A DNA stretch of 64,000 bases, taken from Poindextera sp035604135. Its GTDB lineage: Bacteria; Pseudomonadota; Alphaproteobacteria; Caulobacterales; Caulobacteraceae. The stretch spans positions 12,265 to 76,264 of the forward strand of contig DATNJB010000048.1 in assembly GCA_035604135.1 (NCBI GenBank), given 5' to 3'. Of the stretch, positions 1-9,195 are shown in pieces; the first letter of the stretch is position 1; every line of letters begins with the position of its first letter. The notes beneath the pieces were generated by a model. The model searched no databases, was not told where the DNA came from, and saw nothing but the letters and a program-made list of their open reading frames with translations. Position numbers and translations under genes: made by a program.

Positions 1-180
1 GGCGGGGTGATCGTCGATTTCTTCCGTGGCCACCGCATGGCGGCCAGGCTCCTGGTGCAGGCGATCGACGACACGCTCTACATCGAAGGCGTCCCCGATC
101 GCGATCACCCGGAGTACGCGGGCGTTCTCGCGCGCATCCGCTCGGGCGAGGAGCGCAGGCGGGTGGTTTTCCTGGGTTAG
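1..180 (+). CDS. C-terminal fragment of an unidentified protein (5' end outside window)
   Basis: Frame 1 is open from the first base to a TAG at 178-180, giving 59 residues of a protein that starts outside the window. The piece is soluble and charged, with no membrane segment and no motif I can assign. A DUF2177 gene follows 47 nt later on the same strand. Partial; function unknown. Confidence 0.5.
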   Translation, partial: GGVIVDFFRGHRMAARLLVQAIDDTLYIEGVPDRDHPEYAGVLARIRSGEERRRVVFLG

Positions 181-227
181 ATCCAGCGCCGCATCCCGCG
201 CGTAGAAGGGCGGAGGGAGGCCCCTTC

Positions 228-626
228 ATGACGCGGTTGCTCATCGCCTACGCGACCATGGTCGCTCTTTTCCCAGCGCTGGATTTCGCCTGGTTCGCGA
301 TCGTCGCGCGCGGCGCCTACCAGGCCGAGATCGGCAGCCTGCTCAATCCGACGCTCCAGCTTGCGCCGGCGGTCGGATTCTACGCCCTCTATGCGTCGGG
401 GGTTCTGGTGTTCGTGGTCCGCCCGGGGCTCGACCGGGGCGACTGGCGCCGGGCCGCGCTGGCTGCCGCGTTCTTCGGGCTCGTGGCCTACGGAACGTTC
501 GACCTGACCTGCCTTGCTCTCATCAAGGGTTTCACCCTGCCGGCCGCCGCGCTGGACATGGCCTGGGGCGCGATCGCGACGATGGCTGCCGCCAGCGCCG
601 CCGGCTTCGCGGCCGCGCGGCTCTAG
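228..626 (+). CDS. DUF2177 family membrane protein
   Basis: This 132-aa protein consists almost entirely of four hydrophobic segments, at about residues 4-26, 47-66, 76-96 and 106-127, and should sit in the inner membrane. The aromatic 'DFAWFAIVARGAY' stretch after the first segment and the 'YGTFDLTCLALIKGF' stretch before the fourth are typical of the DUF2177 family, whose function is not established. A GGGAGG at 211-217 lies upstream of the ATG. The gene converges on the methyltransferase, with one base between the two stop codons. The family call is good; no role can be inferred from context. Confidence 0.85.
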   Translation: MTRLLIAYATMVALFPALDFAWFAIVARGAYQAEIGSLLNPTLQLAPAVGFYALYASGVLVFVVRPGLDRGDWRRAALAAAFFGLVAYGTFDLTCLALIKGFTLPAAALDMAWGAIATMAAASAAGFAAARL

Positions 627-627
627 G

Positions 628-1248
628 TCACGACGGGACCGCCGCGCCCCACTCGTTCCAGCCCGCCCAGCGCGGCGTGCCAGGCAGGTACATGGTTTCG
701 CGGCGTTCCACGCGGAATCCGGCGGCCTCGATGGCGCTTGTGACCGGCCGGGTCAGATGGCAACCGCCGGCGATGCGTTTCCACACCGGCTCGATCCGCC
801 GCTGCCACTTGACCACGTCGGCGTCGGGCGCGAGCCCGTGCTCGCAGAACAGGAGCCGCCCGCCGGGCTTGAGCACGCGCCTAGCCTCGGCCAGCGAGGC
901 TTGCGGATCCTGCACCGAACATAGGGTGAAGGTGCAGACCACGCAGTCGAAAGCGTGGTCGTCGAACGGCAGGGCCTCGGCGCGCCCGTCCAGGACATGG
1001 ACCGGAATGGTCGATCCCTCGACAGCCTGCTCCGCCCGCCGCCGCAGCGGCTCCGACGGCTCGACCGCCGACAGGTCCTGCACCCTGGCCGCGTCGTAGT
1101 AGGGAAGGTTGAGCGCGCTGCCCATGCCGAGCTCGAGGACGCGCCCCTCGGCGTCGGGGACGACTTTGGCGCGCTGGTAGGCGATCGGCTTGGCCGAACA
1201 GCAGCAGTTCAGCAGCCAGGGAACGACAAAGCGGTCATAGAGGCCCAT
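628..1248 (-). CDS. Class I SAM-dependent methyltransferase (UbiE/PmtA-like)
   Basis: The 206-aa protein has a Rossmann methyltransferase core. The SAM-binding glycine motif 'VLELGMGS' is at residues 37-44, followed by an acidic strand-2 end ('AVEPSEP') and a 'FDCVVCTFTLCSV' motif IV. 'LKPGGRLLFCEHG' is the usual strand before the C-terminal lobe. The first 20 residues carry a Cys triplet (15-17). Similar small soluble proteins are annotated as phospholipid or menaquinone methyltransferases, but the substrate cannot be read from the sequence. It is transcribed away from metK, which makes its cofactor, across a 147-bp intergenic region. Confidence 0.85.
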   Translation of the reverse strand: MGLYDRFVVPWLLNCCCSAKPIAYQRAKVVPDAEGRVLELGMGSALNLPYYDAARVQDLSAVEPSEPLRRRAEQAVEGSTIPVHVLDGRAEALPFDDHAFDCVVCTFTLCSVQDPQASLAEARRVLKPGGRLLFCEHGLAPDADVVKWQRRIEPVWKRIAGGCHLTRPVTSAIEAAGFRVERRETMYLPGTPRWAGWNEWGAAVPS

Positions 1249-1395
1249 GGACCAAGTTTAGGCGTGAGCCAGGCGCTTGGCTATCTGCGCGGGTCGCTCG
1301 CGAAAGGACAATTCCAGTTGCGCGGCCGGCCCCACTTACGCTTGAAGTCCCCGGCGAAGTCGGCGGCCCCAGTGAACGGCCGCTCTGGAGGCCTG

Positions 1396-2565
1396 ATGTC
1401 GAAGAAGCGTGCGCACTACCTCTTCACCAGCGAGTCCGTGTCGGAGGGGCATCCGGACAAAGTCGCGGACCGCATCTCGGACGAGGTGGTCGACGCCTTC
1501 CTGGCCGCCGATCCCGTCGCGCGCGTGGCGTGCGAGACGATGGTGACCACCAATCGCATCATCCTGGCCGGCGAGTGCCGCGGGCCGGAGTCGGTGCATG
1601 GCCAGCTCGAGGACCGCGTGCGCGCCGCCATCAAGGATATCGGCTACGAGCAAAGCGGCTTCGATTGGCGCAATGCCTCCTACGAGTGCTTCCTGCACGC
1701 CCAGTCGGCCGACATCGCCATGGGCGTCGATGCGAAGGGCAACAAGGACGAAGGCGCCGGCGACCAGGGCATCATGTTCGGCTACGCGACCGACGAGACG
1801 CCGGAGCTGATGCCGGCGACGCTGCAGTATGCGCACAACATCCTGAAAACCCTCGCCGCGGCGCGCCACTCGGGCGCCGAGCCGGACCTCGAGCCCGACG
1901 CCAAGAGCCAGGTGACCCTGGTCTACGAGAACGGCAGACCGGCGCACGTGAACTCCATCGTGCTGTCGACCCAGCACCGCGAGGGCCTCACGCCCGCCGA
2001 CGTCGCCGACATCATCCGCCCCTACGTGATGAAGGTCTTTCCCGACGGCCTGGTCAGCGAGGAGACCGAGTGGCTGGTCAACCCGACCGGCAAGTTCGTG
2101 ATCGGCGGGCCCGACGGCGACTGCGGGCTCACCGGCCGCAAGATCATCGTCGACACCTACGGCGGCGCCGCGCCGCACGGCGGCGGCGCGTTTTCCGGAA
2201 AGGACCCCAGCAAGGTCGATCGGTCGGCGGCCTACGCGTGCCGGTATCTGGCGAAGAACGTGGTTGCGGCGGGGCTGGCCGACAGCTGCACGATCCAGAT
2301 CGGCTATGCGATCGGCGTCGCCCGGCCGCTGAGCTTCTACGTCGACCTGCACGGCGGCCAGATCGATCCGGCGAAGCTGGAAGCGGCGCTTCCGGAGATG
2401 ATCGGGGGCGCGACGCCCAGGGCGATCCGCGAACATCTGAACCTCAACCGCCCAATCTACGCCCGCACGGCGGCCTATGGCCATTTCGGGCGCGCGCCCG
2501 AGGCGGACGGCGGCTTCTCGTGGGAGAGGACCGATCTCGCGGACCAGCTGCGGGCGCTGGCCTAA
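1396..2565 (+). CDS. metK: S-adenosylmethionine synthase
   Basis: MetK makes S-adenosylmethionine from methionine and ATP in the cytoplasm. The 389-aa length is normal. Landmarks in order are the N-terminal 'SESVSEGHPDKVADRISD' with the ATP-contacting His, the 'GAGDQGIMFGYA' loop, and the phosphate-binding 'DTYGGAAPHGGGAFSGKD'. The open frame continues upstream, but the ATG at 1396 is preceded by GGAGG (1387-1391) and begins the conserved protein, so the upstream 147 codons are not coding. I looked for a SAM riboswitch in 1249-1395 and saw none I could support. The 3' end overlaps the convergent folate gene by four bases. Confidence 0.97.
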   Translation: MSKKRAHYLFTSESVSEGHPDKVADRISDEVVDAFLAADPVARVACETMVTTNRIILAGECRGPESVHGQLEDRVRAAIKDIGYEQSGFDWRNASYECFLHAQSADIAMGVDAKGNKDEGAGDQGIMFGYATDETPELMPATLQYAHNILKTLAAARHSGAEPDLEPDAKSQVTLVYENGRPAHVNSIVLSTQHREGLTPADVADIIRPYVMKVFPDGLVSEETEWLVNPTGKFVIGGPDGDCGLTGRKIIVDTYGGAAPHGGGAFSGKDPSKVDRSAAYACRYLAKNVVAAGLADSCTIQIGYAIGVARPLSFYVDLHGGQIDPAKLEAALPEMIGGATPRAIREHLNLNRPIYARTAAYGHFGRAPEADGGFSWERTDLADQLRALA

Positions 2566-3209
2566 GGCGCGACTTTGCGCAGCCCGGTCTCGGTGACGAT
2601 CGCGTCCAGCGGAACGTCGTGGGGTTCGGGATGCACAGTCCTGAGCCGACCCAGCTCGAGGCCGACGCCGATCGTCGGCGGCCTTGGCGACAGCGCGGCG
2701 AGGGTGCGGTCGTAGTAGCCGCCGCCGTAGCCCAGCCGGTATCCGCGTGCATCGAACCCAACCATCGGGACGATCAACATGTCAGGCCGCAGCGGCCTGC
2801 CGAAGGCCGGCTGCAGGATGCCGCCTACGCCGGGAACCATCTTCGATTGCGGCCCCCAATAGTGAAATTCCATCGGCCGCCGTGGCCGGACGGGCGCCGG
2901 CAGCGCGACCTGGCCGCCGAGATCGATGATACGCAGCATAGCGCCGTGCAGGTCCGGTTCGCCCTGGTGCGGCCAGTAGCAGCCGACGACGCCCGGATTG
3001 GACCGGCCCAGATGGCTGATGAGCGCGCGCACGATGGCGGCTTCGGCCGCCGCCCGGACGGCTGGCGAGAGGTGGAGTCTGGCGGCGATCAGCCGCTCGC
3101 GCTCGTGCTTTCGCCAGGTGGCGACGTCGTCCGCCCCGCTCAGCTGCCGGCCCCCCGCTTGATCCGATCTTGGCCATCGGTCGTAATGGCGACGGGCATC
3201 GCGGCGCAA
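2562..3209 (-). CDS. 5-formyltetrahydrofolate cyclo-ligase
   Basis: The enzyme uses ATP to convert 5-formyl-THF to 5,10-methenyl-THF, rescuing folate from the storage form. The family signature 'GYRLGYGGGYYDR' is present, as are the N-terminal basic 'WRKHERERL' helix and 'VGCYWPHQGEPD', the usual substrate-pocket strand. The only conventional in-frame start is TTG at 3209; the frame has a stop just beyond it. The first ~25 residues look unlike the family, so the start is uncertain, and there is no clear ribosome-binding site. The gene is tail-to-tail with metK, another one-carbon enzyme. In bacteria it is often called fau/ygfA. Confidence 0.9.
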   Translation of the reverse strand: MRRDARRHYDRWPRSDQAGGRQLSGADDVATWRKHERERLIAARLHLSPAVRAAAEAAIVRALISHLGRSNPGVVGCYWPHQGEPDLHGAMLRIIDLGGQVALPAPVRPRRPMEFHYWGPQSKMVPGVGGILQPAFGRPLRPDMLIVPMVGFDARGYRLGYGGGYYDRTLAALSPRPPTIGVGLELGRLRTVHPEPHDVPLDAIVTETGLRKVAP

Positions 3210-3247
3210 GCGCCGTCGGCGCCGTCACTCTTTGGGGGAGCGAAACC

Positions 3248-3739
3248 ATGACCAGAGTTTCGATCGCGACCGCCTCGGCGCTCGCGCTTTTGTTCTTGGC
3301 CGGCTGCAAACAGCAGGCCGATACCTCGGCGATTTCCGATGCGCTGAAGGCCGACACCACGCAGTGGAACGCCGACTGGTCTGCGCGAGACGCCGCGAAG
3401 ATCGCAAGCCACTACGCCGCCGACGCGGTGATGATGGATCCGGGCGCCGATCCATCAAACGGCAGCCAGGCGGCGCAACAGGCCGTGGCCGAGGCGCTGA
3501 AGGACCCGAACTTCACCCTCACCTTCGCTGCCGATCGGACCGACGCCTCGAGCAGCGGCGACATGGCCTATGTGCAAGGCCACTTCACGGTGACGCAGAC
3601 CGATCCCGCGACCCACGCCAAGGTCTCGCAGAACGGATCATACGTGACGGTTTACAGAAAGCAGGCCGACGGATCGTGGAAAGCCGTCGCCGACATCGCC
3701 TCTCCGGGCGCGCCGCCGCCGGCGCCGAAGAAGGGCTAG
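3248..3739 (+). CDS. SnoaL/DUF4440-like lipoprotein
   Basis: A 163-aa exported protein. A basic N-terminus, a hydrophobic stretch and a 'LFLAGC' lipobox (Cys at about 21) predict a lipid-anchored mature protein. The remainder fits an NTF2/SnoaL-type alpha-beta cone: 'WNADWSARDAAKIASHYAADAVMMDPG' is the usual helix-turn opening, with 'VTVYRKQADGSWKAVADI' as the closing strands. A GGGGGAG precedes the ATG at 3248. The C-terminal tail is Pro/Lys-rich. Ligand and role are unknown; members of this fold range from isomerases to non-catalytic binders. Confidence 0.75.
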   Translation: MTRVSIATASALALLFLAGCKQQADTSAISDALKADTTQWNADWSARDAAKIASHYAADAVMMDPGADPSNGSQAAQQAVAEALKDPNFTLTFAADRTDASSSGDMAYVQGHFTVTQTDPATHAKVSQNGSYVTVYRKQADGSWKAVADIASPGAPPPAPKKG

Positions 3740-3806
3740 GCGCCGCTCTGCGATCTCCCCGCCGTCGGCCAGCCTGCGCGAAGTTGAGCATCCTGACCCT
3801 GACCTT

Positions 3807-4904
3807 TCAGGCGCTCGACGACTGAGCTTCGCGCTCGAGCAGCGCCGCCTTGCGCTCGACGCCCCAGCGGTAGCCGGAGAGGCCGCCGTCGCTGCGCACG
3901 ACGCGGTGGCAGGGGATGGCGACGGCGGTGGGGTTGGCTGCGCAGGCCTGCGCGACGGCGCGCACGGCCTTCGGTCGGCCGATCCGGGCGGCGATGTCGG
4001 CAAAGCTAGCCGTCTCGCCGGCCGGGATGTCGCGCAGCGCCCGCCAGACGCGCTCCTGAAAGGCGGTGCCCTTGACGTCGAGCGGCAGGTCCGCGCCCGC
4101 CGCCGGCGCCTCGACCATGCCGACCACGCGCGCCACAAGGGCCTCAAAGTCTCCGTCGCCGCCCATCAGCTCGGCGCTGGGGAAGCGATCCTGAAGGCCG
4201 CGCACGAGCGCGTCGGGGTCGTCGCCGAACTGGATGGCGCAGACGCCCTTGTCCGTGGCCGCGACGAGGATCGCGCCCAGTGACGTTTCGCCGACGGCGA
4301 AGCGGATCGTCGCGCCGCGCCCACCCTTGCGATAGTCGCTCGGCCGCATGCCGAGCCGGCTCGTGCTGGTCGCATAGAAGCGGCCGTTGGAGCCGAAGCC
4401 GGCGCCGTAGATCGCCTCGGTGACGCTCGCGCCCTCGTCGAGCTCCCTGACCACACGTCCCGCCCGATGCCCTTCGGCGTAGGCCTTCGGCGTCACGCCA
4501 GTCACCGCCCGGAACAGGCGGTGGAAGTGGAAGCGGCTGAGGCCCACGGCGCGGGCCAGTGTGTCCAGGGCCGGCGGCTCCTCGCTCTCCGCAATCAGGT
4601 GGCAGGCTTTGGCGATCGCCGCGGCGTGGCGCTCGGCGAGCGGCGCTGCGTTGGGCTGACAGCGCTTGCAAGCGCGCAAGCCCGCGGCTTCTGCGGCGGT
4701 CGCCGCAGCGAAGAAGAGGACGTTGGTCCGCAGGGGCCGCCGCGAAGGGCAGGTCGGCCGGCAATAGACGCCGGTCGTCATCACGCCATAGAGGAAGCGG
4801 CCCTCGGCGGCCGGATCGCGGGCGAGCACGGCGGCCCACATCGCGTCTTCCGACAGCGGGGCAGGGTGGGGCGTGGCGCCTTTCTCCAGCAATACGGCGG
4901 TCAT
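3807..4904 (-). CDS. ada: Bifunctional Ada regulator / O6-methylguanine-DNA methyltransferase
   Basis: Ada repairs alkylated DNA and activates the adaptive response. All parts of the 365-aa protein are visible: the N-terminal zinc/methyl-phosphotriester domain with Cys48, Cys52, Cys79 and Cys82 (spaced as in E. coli Ada); an AraC-type helix-turn-helix ('TLARAVGLSRFHFHRLFRAV'); and the C-terminal methyltransferase with 'PCHRV' (acceptor Cys332). The ATG at 4904 is chosen because AGGAAGGA precedes it; an upstream TTG at 4922 lacks one. The family controls its own gene, so an Ada site upstream would be expected, but I could not pick one out. Confidence 0.95.
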   Translation of the reverse strand: MTAVLLEKGATPHPAPLSEDAMWAAVLARDPAAEGRFLYGVMTTGVYCRPTCPSRRPLRTNVLFFAAATAAEAAGLRACKRCQPNAAPLAERHAAAIAKACHLIAESEEPPALDTLARAVGLSRFHFHRLFRAVTGVTPKAYAEGHRAGRVVRELDEGASVTEAIYGAGFGSNGRFYATSTSRLGMRPSDYRKGGRGATIRFAVGETSLGAILVAATDKGVCAIQFGDDPDALVRGLQDRFPSAELMGGDGDFEALVARVVGMVEAPAAGADLPLDVKGTAFQERVWRALRDIPAGETASFADIAARIGRPKAVRAVAQACAANPTAVAIPCHRVVRSDGGLSGYRWGVERKAALLEREAQSSSA

Positions 4905-5061
4905 GCGCGTTCCTTCCTGCAAGGTGGGCGCTCGTTGCGCCCTTCGCCAGCCTGTCTAGCGGTCGCCGGCCGCCATCGCGCTTCGAGGCTTGCTTTCAAA
5001 TTCCTGACCTGGACTCACTTCGAACAAGCTTATCCTCGGGCGACACCTCGCGGAGAGACAC

Positions 5062-5448
5062 ATGCTGAAATCGATCACCCTGGCCGCGGTCCTGGCTCTC
5101 GCCGCCGCCCCGGCGCTTGCGCAGGTCGGCAACCCCGCCATGCCGATCGAGATCAAGATGAAGCGCGGGACCGACCGCGCCACGGTGCGCGGCGTGCTCG
5201 TGCAGAACGGCGCCTGCTGCACCTATGTGTTCAGGGCCCGCGCCGGCCAGAAGCTCTACTGGAGCGAGGACGGCGCCGTCGTGCGCATGGTGCTCACCAA
5301 CCCGGATGGCGAGGCGGAGGGGCCTGGCCTCTACAACCCGCAGCCGCTGCCGCAGAGCGGGGTCTACACGCTCGCCATCAGCCCCGACCTGATGGCGGAA
5401 GGCGCCTTTGGGCCTTACGTGCTCAAGCTGCGCATCCCACCGAAGTAG
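5062..5448 (+). CDS. Hypothetical secreted protein (128 aa)
   Basis: A clear signal peptide (residues 1-20, cleavage after 'ALA') leads into a mature protein of about 108 residues with a beta-rich look. It has two adjacent cysteines ('GACCTYVF') and a 'PLPQSGVYTLAISP' strand of the kind seen in small periplasmic beta-sandwich proteins that follow an 'RGTDRATVRGVL' opening. I do not recognise the family with certainty. GGAGAGA lies just upstream of the ATG. The P450 gene follows 57 nt after its stop on the same strand, so the two may be co-transcribed; nothing else ties them together. Confidence 0.7.
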   Translation: MLKSITLAAVLALAAAPALAQVGNPAMPIEIKMKRGTDRATVRGVLVQNGACCTYVFRARAGQKLYWSEDGAVVRMVLTNPDGEAEGPGLYNPQPLPQSGVYTLAISPDLMAEGAFGPYVLKLRIPPK

Positions 5449-5505
5449 CCTTGCGCTTGGCGCGCCGCTCAGGCTCTCATGAACGCCGATAACAAGGAGG
5501 CCGCC

Positions 5506-6780
5506 ATGGCCGACGGTTCGCTTGCCCAAGCCTTCGAGGACCGCAATGAGGCCGCGCGCGCCGCGGCCCATGCGACGCCGCTCGACCAGTTCCACGTGGC
5601 GGACTCGAGCCTGTTTCGCTCCGACACGCTCTGGCCCTGGTTCGAGCGGCTGCGGGCCGAGGATCCCGTTCACTACACCGCCGAGAGCGAGTTCGGCCCC
5701 TATTGGTCGGTGACCAAGCACCGCGACATCGTCGCCGTCGATTCCAACCATGCGGTCTTCTCGTCTTCCTCCATCAACGGCGGCATCGCCATCAACGACG
5801 GCTATGGGCCAGAGGCGCAGTCGAACTTCATCGCGCTCGACCCGCCGATGCACGACGAGCAGCGCAGGGTCGTGGCCCCGATCTTCACCTCGGCCAGCAT
5901 CAACGGGTTGGAGCCGATCATCCGGGAACGGGCGGCGAAGATCCTCGACGAGCTGCCGCGCGGCGAAGAGTTCGACTTCGTCGACAAGGTGGCGATCGAG
6001 CTCACCAGCCAGATGCTGGCGACGCTCATGGACTATCCGTTCGAGGAGCGGCGCAAGTTGACCCGCTGCTCGGACCTGATCCTGGCGCAGCCCGAGCCAG
6101 GCGGCATCGTGGACAGCGAGGAGCAACGCCAGGTCGAGCTGTTCCAGATTCTGACGCCGTTCACGGCGCTGTGGGACGAACGCCGCGCCGCGCCCCCGCG
6201 CAACGATATCCTTTCCATGCTCGCCCACGGCGAGGCCACCTATCGCGACGACCCGCAGGCCTACATGGGCAACATCATCCTGATGATCGTGGCCGGCAGC
6301 GACACCACGCGCCACTCGATCACCGGCGGTCTTCTGGCGCTCAACCAGAACCCGGATCAGTACGCCAAGCTGCGCGCCAACCCGGCGCTGATCGAGTCCC
6401 TCGTGCCCGAGGTCGTGCGCTGGCAGAGCCCTGTCGCCCACATGCGCCGCACGGCGCAGGAAGACGCGGAGATCGGCGGCAAGCGGATCAGCAAGGGCGA
6501 CAAGGTCGTCATGTGGTACGTCTCGGGCAACCGCGACGGCGACGTCATCCCCGATCCAGACCATTTCATCATCGACCGCGAACGGCCCCGCACCCACGTC
6601 GGCTTCGGCTTCGGCATCCATCGCTGCGTCGGCAACCGCCTGGCGGAGATGCAGCTTCGGGTGATGTGGGAGGAGATCCTCAAGGGCTTCCCCTTCATCG
6701 AGGTCACCGGCGAGCCGCGCCGGATGAACTCCAACTTCGTGAAGGGCTACGAGGCGATGCCGGTCCGCATCGCCGCCTGA
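5506..6780 (+). CDS. Cytochrome P450, CYP153-type (alkane/fatty-acid omega-hydroxylase)
   Basis: The 424-aa protein is a soluble class I bacterial P450. It has the I-helix 'AGSDTT' (about residue 263), the ExxR helix in 'PEVVRWQ' and the haem loop 'FGFGIHRCVGNRL' (Cys374). Long runs such as 'FGPYWSVTK', 'IVDSEEQR' and 'DKVVMWYVSGNRD' match what I know of CYP153A enzymes, which hydroxylate the terminal carbon of medium-chain alkanes. The start is set at 5506, where AAGGAGG lies 5 nt upstream; the in-frame ATG at 5479 has no such site. CYP153 genes usually sit beside ferredoxin and ferredoxin-reductase genes; none is present here, so electrons must come from elsewhere. Confidence 0.9.
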   Translation: MADGSLAQAFEDRNEAARAAAHATPLDQFHVADSSLFRSDTLWPWFERLRAEDPVHYTAESEFGPYWSVTKHRDIVAVDSNHAVFSSSSINGGIAINDGYGPEAQSNFIALDPPMHDEQRRVVAPIFTSASINGLEPIIRERAAKILDELPRGEEFDFVDKVAIELTSQMLATLMDYPFEERRKLTRCSDLILAQPEPGGIVDSEEQRQVELFQILTPFTALWDERRAAPPRNDILSMLAHGEATYRDDPQAYMGNIILMIVAGSDTTRHSITGGLLALNQNPDQYAKLRANPALIESLVPEVVRWQSPVAHMRRTAQEDAEIGGKRISKGDKVVMWYVSGNRDGDVIPDPDHFIIDRERPRTHVGFGFGIHRCVGNRLAEMQLRVMWEEILKGFPFIEVTGEPRRMNSNFVKGYEAMPVRIAA

Positions 6781-6793
6781 TCCGCCTCCCGTC

Positions 6794-9172
6794 CTAGGGG
6801 CTGGGCGAGATCTCCTGCCGGCGCAGGAACGCGTCGAACACGTCGGCGTAGTCGTCGGTCCAGACGCGCACCCTGGGCGACGGCGAAAGGTCGCGCCAGC
6901 GCGTGTCGTTGGCGATCGGCGCGAGGTCCGCGGGGCTTCGCGCGACCACGACCCAATCCGAGGCGTCCTGGTAGTCGGTGCTCTGAGCGGCGCTGTCGCT
7001 GTCGGCGTTGATCGCGTGCGGGTCGGAGAACAGGCGCGCGGTCAGGCCCTCGGCGTGAGCGATCCCCTCGACGACCGGCGCGAGGTCGAGAAACTGGTTT
7101 GAGATGTGGAAGACGACCAGGCCGTCTGGCTTGAGCTTCGCCAGGTAGAGCTGCATCGCCTCGCGCGTCAGCATGTGGGTGGGGATCGCGTCCGAGCTGA
7201 ACGCGTCGAGGATGATGACGCCGAAGGCGCCGTTCGGCTGGCGCTCCAACGACAGGCGGGCGTCGCCGAGGACGACCGTTGGTCTCGCGGGGCAATCGCG
7301 CAGGAACGTGAAGAGCGCGGGGTTCCTCGCGATCGCCACGACCGCCGGGTTGATCTCGAAGAAGGTCCAGCGCTCGCCGGCGTGGGCGTAGCAGGCGACC
7401 GAGCCGGCGCCGAGGCCGACCACGGCCACGTCCTGTGTCAGCGGCCCGCCGCCGATGCGGGCAAACAGCTGACCGAGCGGACCAGCCGGATGGTAGTAGC
7501 TCAGCGGCTGCAGGCGGCGCGCCGGGTCGAGGCTCTGCGCGCCGTGTTCGATCGTGCCGTTTATCAGCACCCGCATCGGCGGCGTGGCGTGGTTGTCGAC
7601 CCTGAGGATGCCGTAGAAGTTGCGCGCGTGTGCAATCTCTGGGCCAAGCTCGCCGCTCGTGCCGGCGCCGGCCACGATCAGCGCGCCGACCGTGAGCGCG
7701 AACCGCAAAGGCCGCGCCTGCAAGGCGAAAACGACGAGCCCGATGAGCAGGACGATGACCTGCGCCGGACCGTTCAGGTCGGTGAAATCGAGCTTGGCGA
7801 CGTCCATCAGCGCCAGGATGCCGCCGAGCAGCAGAGCCGGCAGCACAGTATCCAGAAGCGCCGCCGGCCAGTCCTTGCGGTCCGGCAACCTGCCCGGCCG
7901 CAGCATGCAGGCCAGCACCAGGATCAGCGGGTACTCGATGACGCGCGAGAAGACGACGGGAGCGATGAGTGCGTTGAAGACGCCGCCCAGCGCGCCGCCC
8001 AGCGCGACAAAGAGGTAGAATTCCGTCAGCCGCGCGGGCGGCGGGCGCAGCCGCGCGAGCATCTGGTGGCAGAGCAGCGCGGTTGCGAAGAAGGCCGCGA
8101 GGTTGAGGCCGAACAGCGGCAGCGAGGGTCCGCTCTCGCCGGAGAGGAAGGTCAGCGCCAACGCCGCCATCAGCACGGCCTGCAGCCAGCTCGTCCATCG
8201 CTCGGGCAGCGGGACGAGGGTCTGGAACGCCAGGACGAAGCTCAAGAGGTAGAGCGCGAGCGGGATGGCCCAGAACAGGGGCGCCGCGGCGATGTTCATT
8301 GTCAGGTGGCTGGTGACGCCAAGCAGCAGGCTCGAGGGGACGAACGCGAGCACGAGCCAGCGCGCCCGCTTTTGCCAGCCGCGGTCGAGCGCCGGCATGG
8401 CGGCCGCGGCGTCTTCCGGCTCGGCGGGTTCGACATTCCTGGGCGCCACGATCGCGGCGATCGCGCAGGCCAGCACGAGCGCCGCCAACGCGAGATAGCC
8501 GACGGTCCAGAGCGCGCCCTGGCTGACGAGGCTGAGGTTTGGCTCGATCAGCGTCGGGTAGCTCACAAGCGCGCCCAGGCTGCCCAGGTTGCTCGCGGCG
8601 TAGAGGAAGTAGGGATCGCGCGCGGCCGGCCCGTCCAGGCGCGCAAACCAGGACTGTAGCAGCGAAGCGGTTCCGGCCAGGACCACGAACGGCGCGCCGA
8701 CCATCAAGGCAAGCGCGCTGAGCTGCCAGAGGATCGGATTGGCCCCGCCGGGCGGGGACAGACGCGGCGCGGTGATGGGCAGGAACAGGGCGGCTGCGAC
8801 GAGCAGCGCCGGGTGCAGCAGGGCCACAAAGCGGCTGCGCCCCCAACGAACGCTCGCGTGCGCATAGAGGTATCCGCCCAAGAGCGCGACCTGGAAGAAC
8901 ACGAGCGCCGTGTTCCAGACCGAGGCGCCGCCACCTAGGAGGGGAAGCAGCAACCGCGAGCTGAGCAGTTCGGCCCAGAAGACGAGCGCCGCGCCGAGCA
9001 GGAGCGCCGCGCCAAACAGCGCCTGCCTCACCGCCAACGGGCGCGCGGTTGCGTTTGCACCGACGATCTGGCCGACCTCCCCGACGGGCGGAGACTGGCG
9101 CGACAGATGGAGCTTGAACAGAGGGGGCGGCCCGAGATCGGTGTTGCAGCGCTTGGCGCCCCGACGCATCAT
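6794..9172 (-). CDS. Membrane protein fused to a spermidine-synthase-like SAM domain
   Basis: The 792-aa protein has an N-terminal half of about 12 or more hydrophobic helices, transporter-like in appearance, from about residue 45 to 520. The C-terminal soluble domain is of the spermidine synthase type: glycine motif 'VVGLGAGSVACYA', acidic 'FFEINPAVV', 'LGDARLSL' and 'IILDAFSSDAIPTHMLT'. Fused proteins of this kind are common in proteobacteria and annotated as fused MFS/spermidine synthase, but polyamine synthesis has not been shown for most. Two consecutive ATGs (9172, 9169) could start it; a GAGG lies upstream. The 64-aa secreted protein is divergent from it, 23 bp away. Confidence 0.85.
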   Translation of the reverse strand: MMRRGAKRCNTDLGPPPLFKLHLSRQSPPVGEVGQIVGANATARPLAVRQALFGAALLLGAALVFWAELLSSRLLLPLLGGGASVWNTALVFFQVALLGGYLYAHASVRWGRSRFVALLHPALLVAAALFLPITAPRLSPPGGANPILWQLSALALMVGAPFVVLAGTASLLQSWFARLDGPAARDPYFLYAASNLGSLGALVSYPTLIEPNLSLVSQGALWTVGYLALAALVLACAIAAIVAPRNVEPAEPEDAAAAMPALDRGWQKRARWLVLAFVPSSLLLGVTSHLTMNIAAAPLFWAIPLALYLLSFVLAFQTLVPLPERWTSWLQAVLMAALALTFLSGESGPSLPLFGLNLAAFFATALLCHQMLARLRPPPARLTEFYLFVALGGALGGVFNALIAPVVFSRVIEYPLILVLACMLRPGRLPDRKDWPAALLDTVLPALLLGGILALMDVAKLDFTDLNGPAQVIVLLIGLVVFALQARPLRFALTVGALIVAGAGTSGELGPEIAHARNFYGILRVDNHATPPMRVLINGTIEHGAQSLDPARRLQPLSYYHPAGPLGQLFARIGGGPLTQDVAVVGLGAGSVACYAHAGERWTFFEINPAVVAIARNPALFTFLRDCPARPTVVLGDARLSLERQPNGAFGVIILDAFSSDAIPTHMLTREAMQLYLAKLKPDGLVVFHISNQFLDLAPVVEGIAHAEGLTARLFSDPHAINADSDSAAQSTDYQDASDWVVVARSPADLAPIANDTRWRDLSPSPRVRVWTDDYADVFDAFLRRQEISPSP

Positions 9173-9195
9173 CAGCCGCCTCGGGAGGACTCCAC

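Noticed and set aside
1249..1395. Possible SAM riboswitch before metK
   Set aside because: No SAM-I, SAM-II/V or SAM/SAH core pattern could be recognised in the 147 bp. A covariance-model search would settle it.
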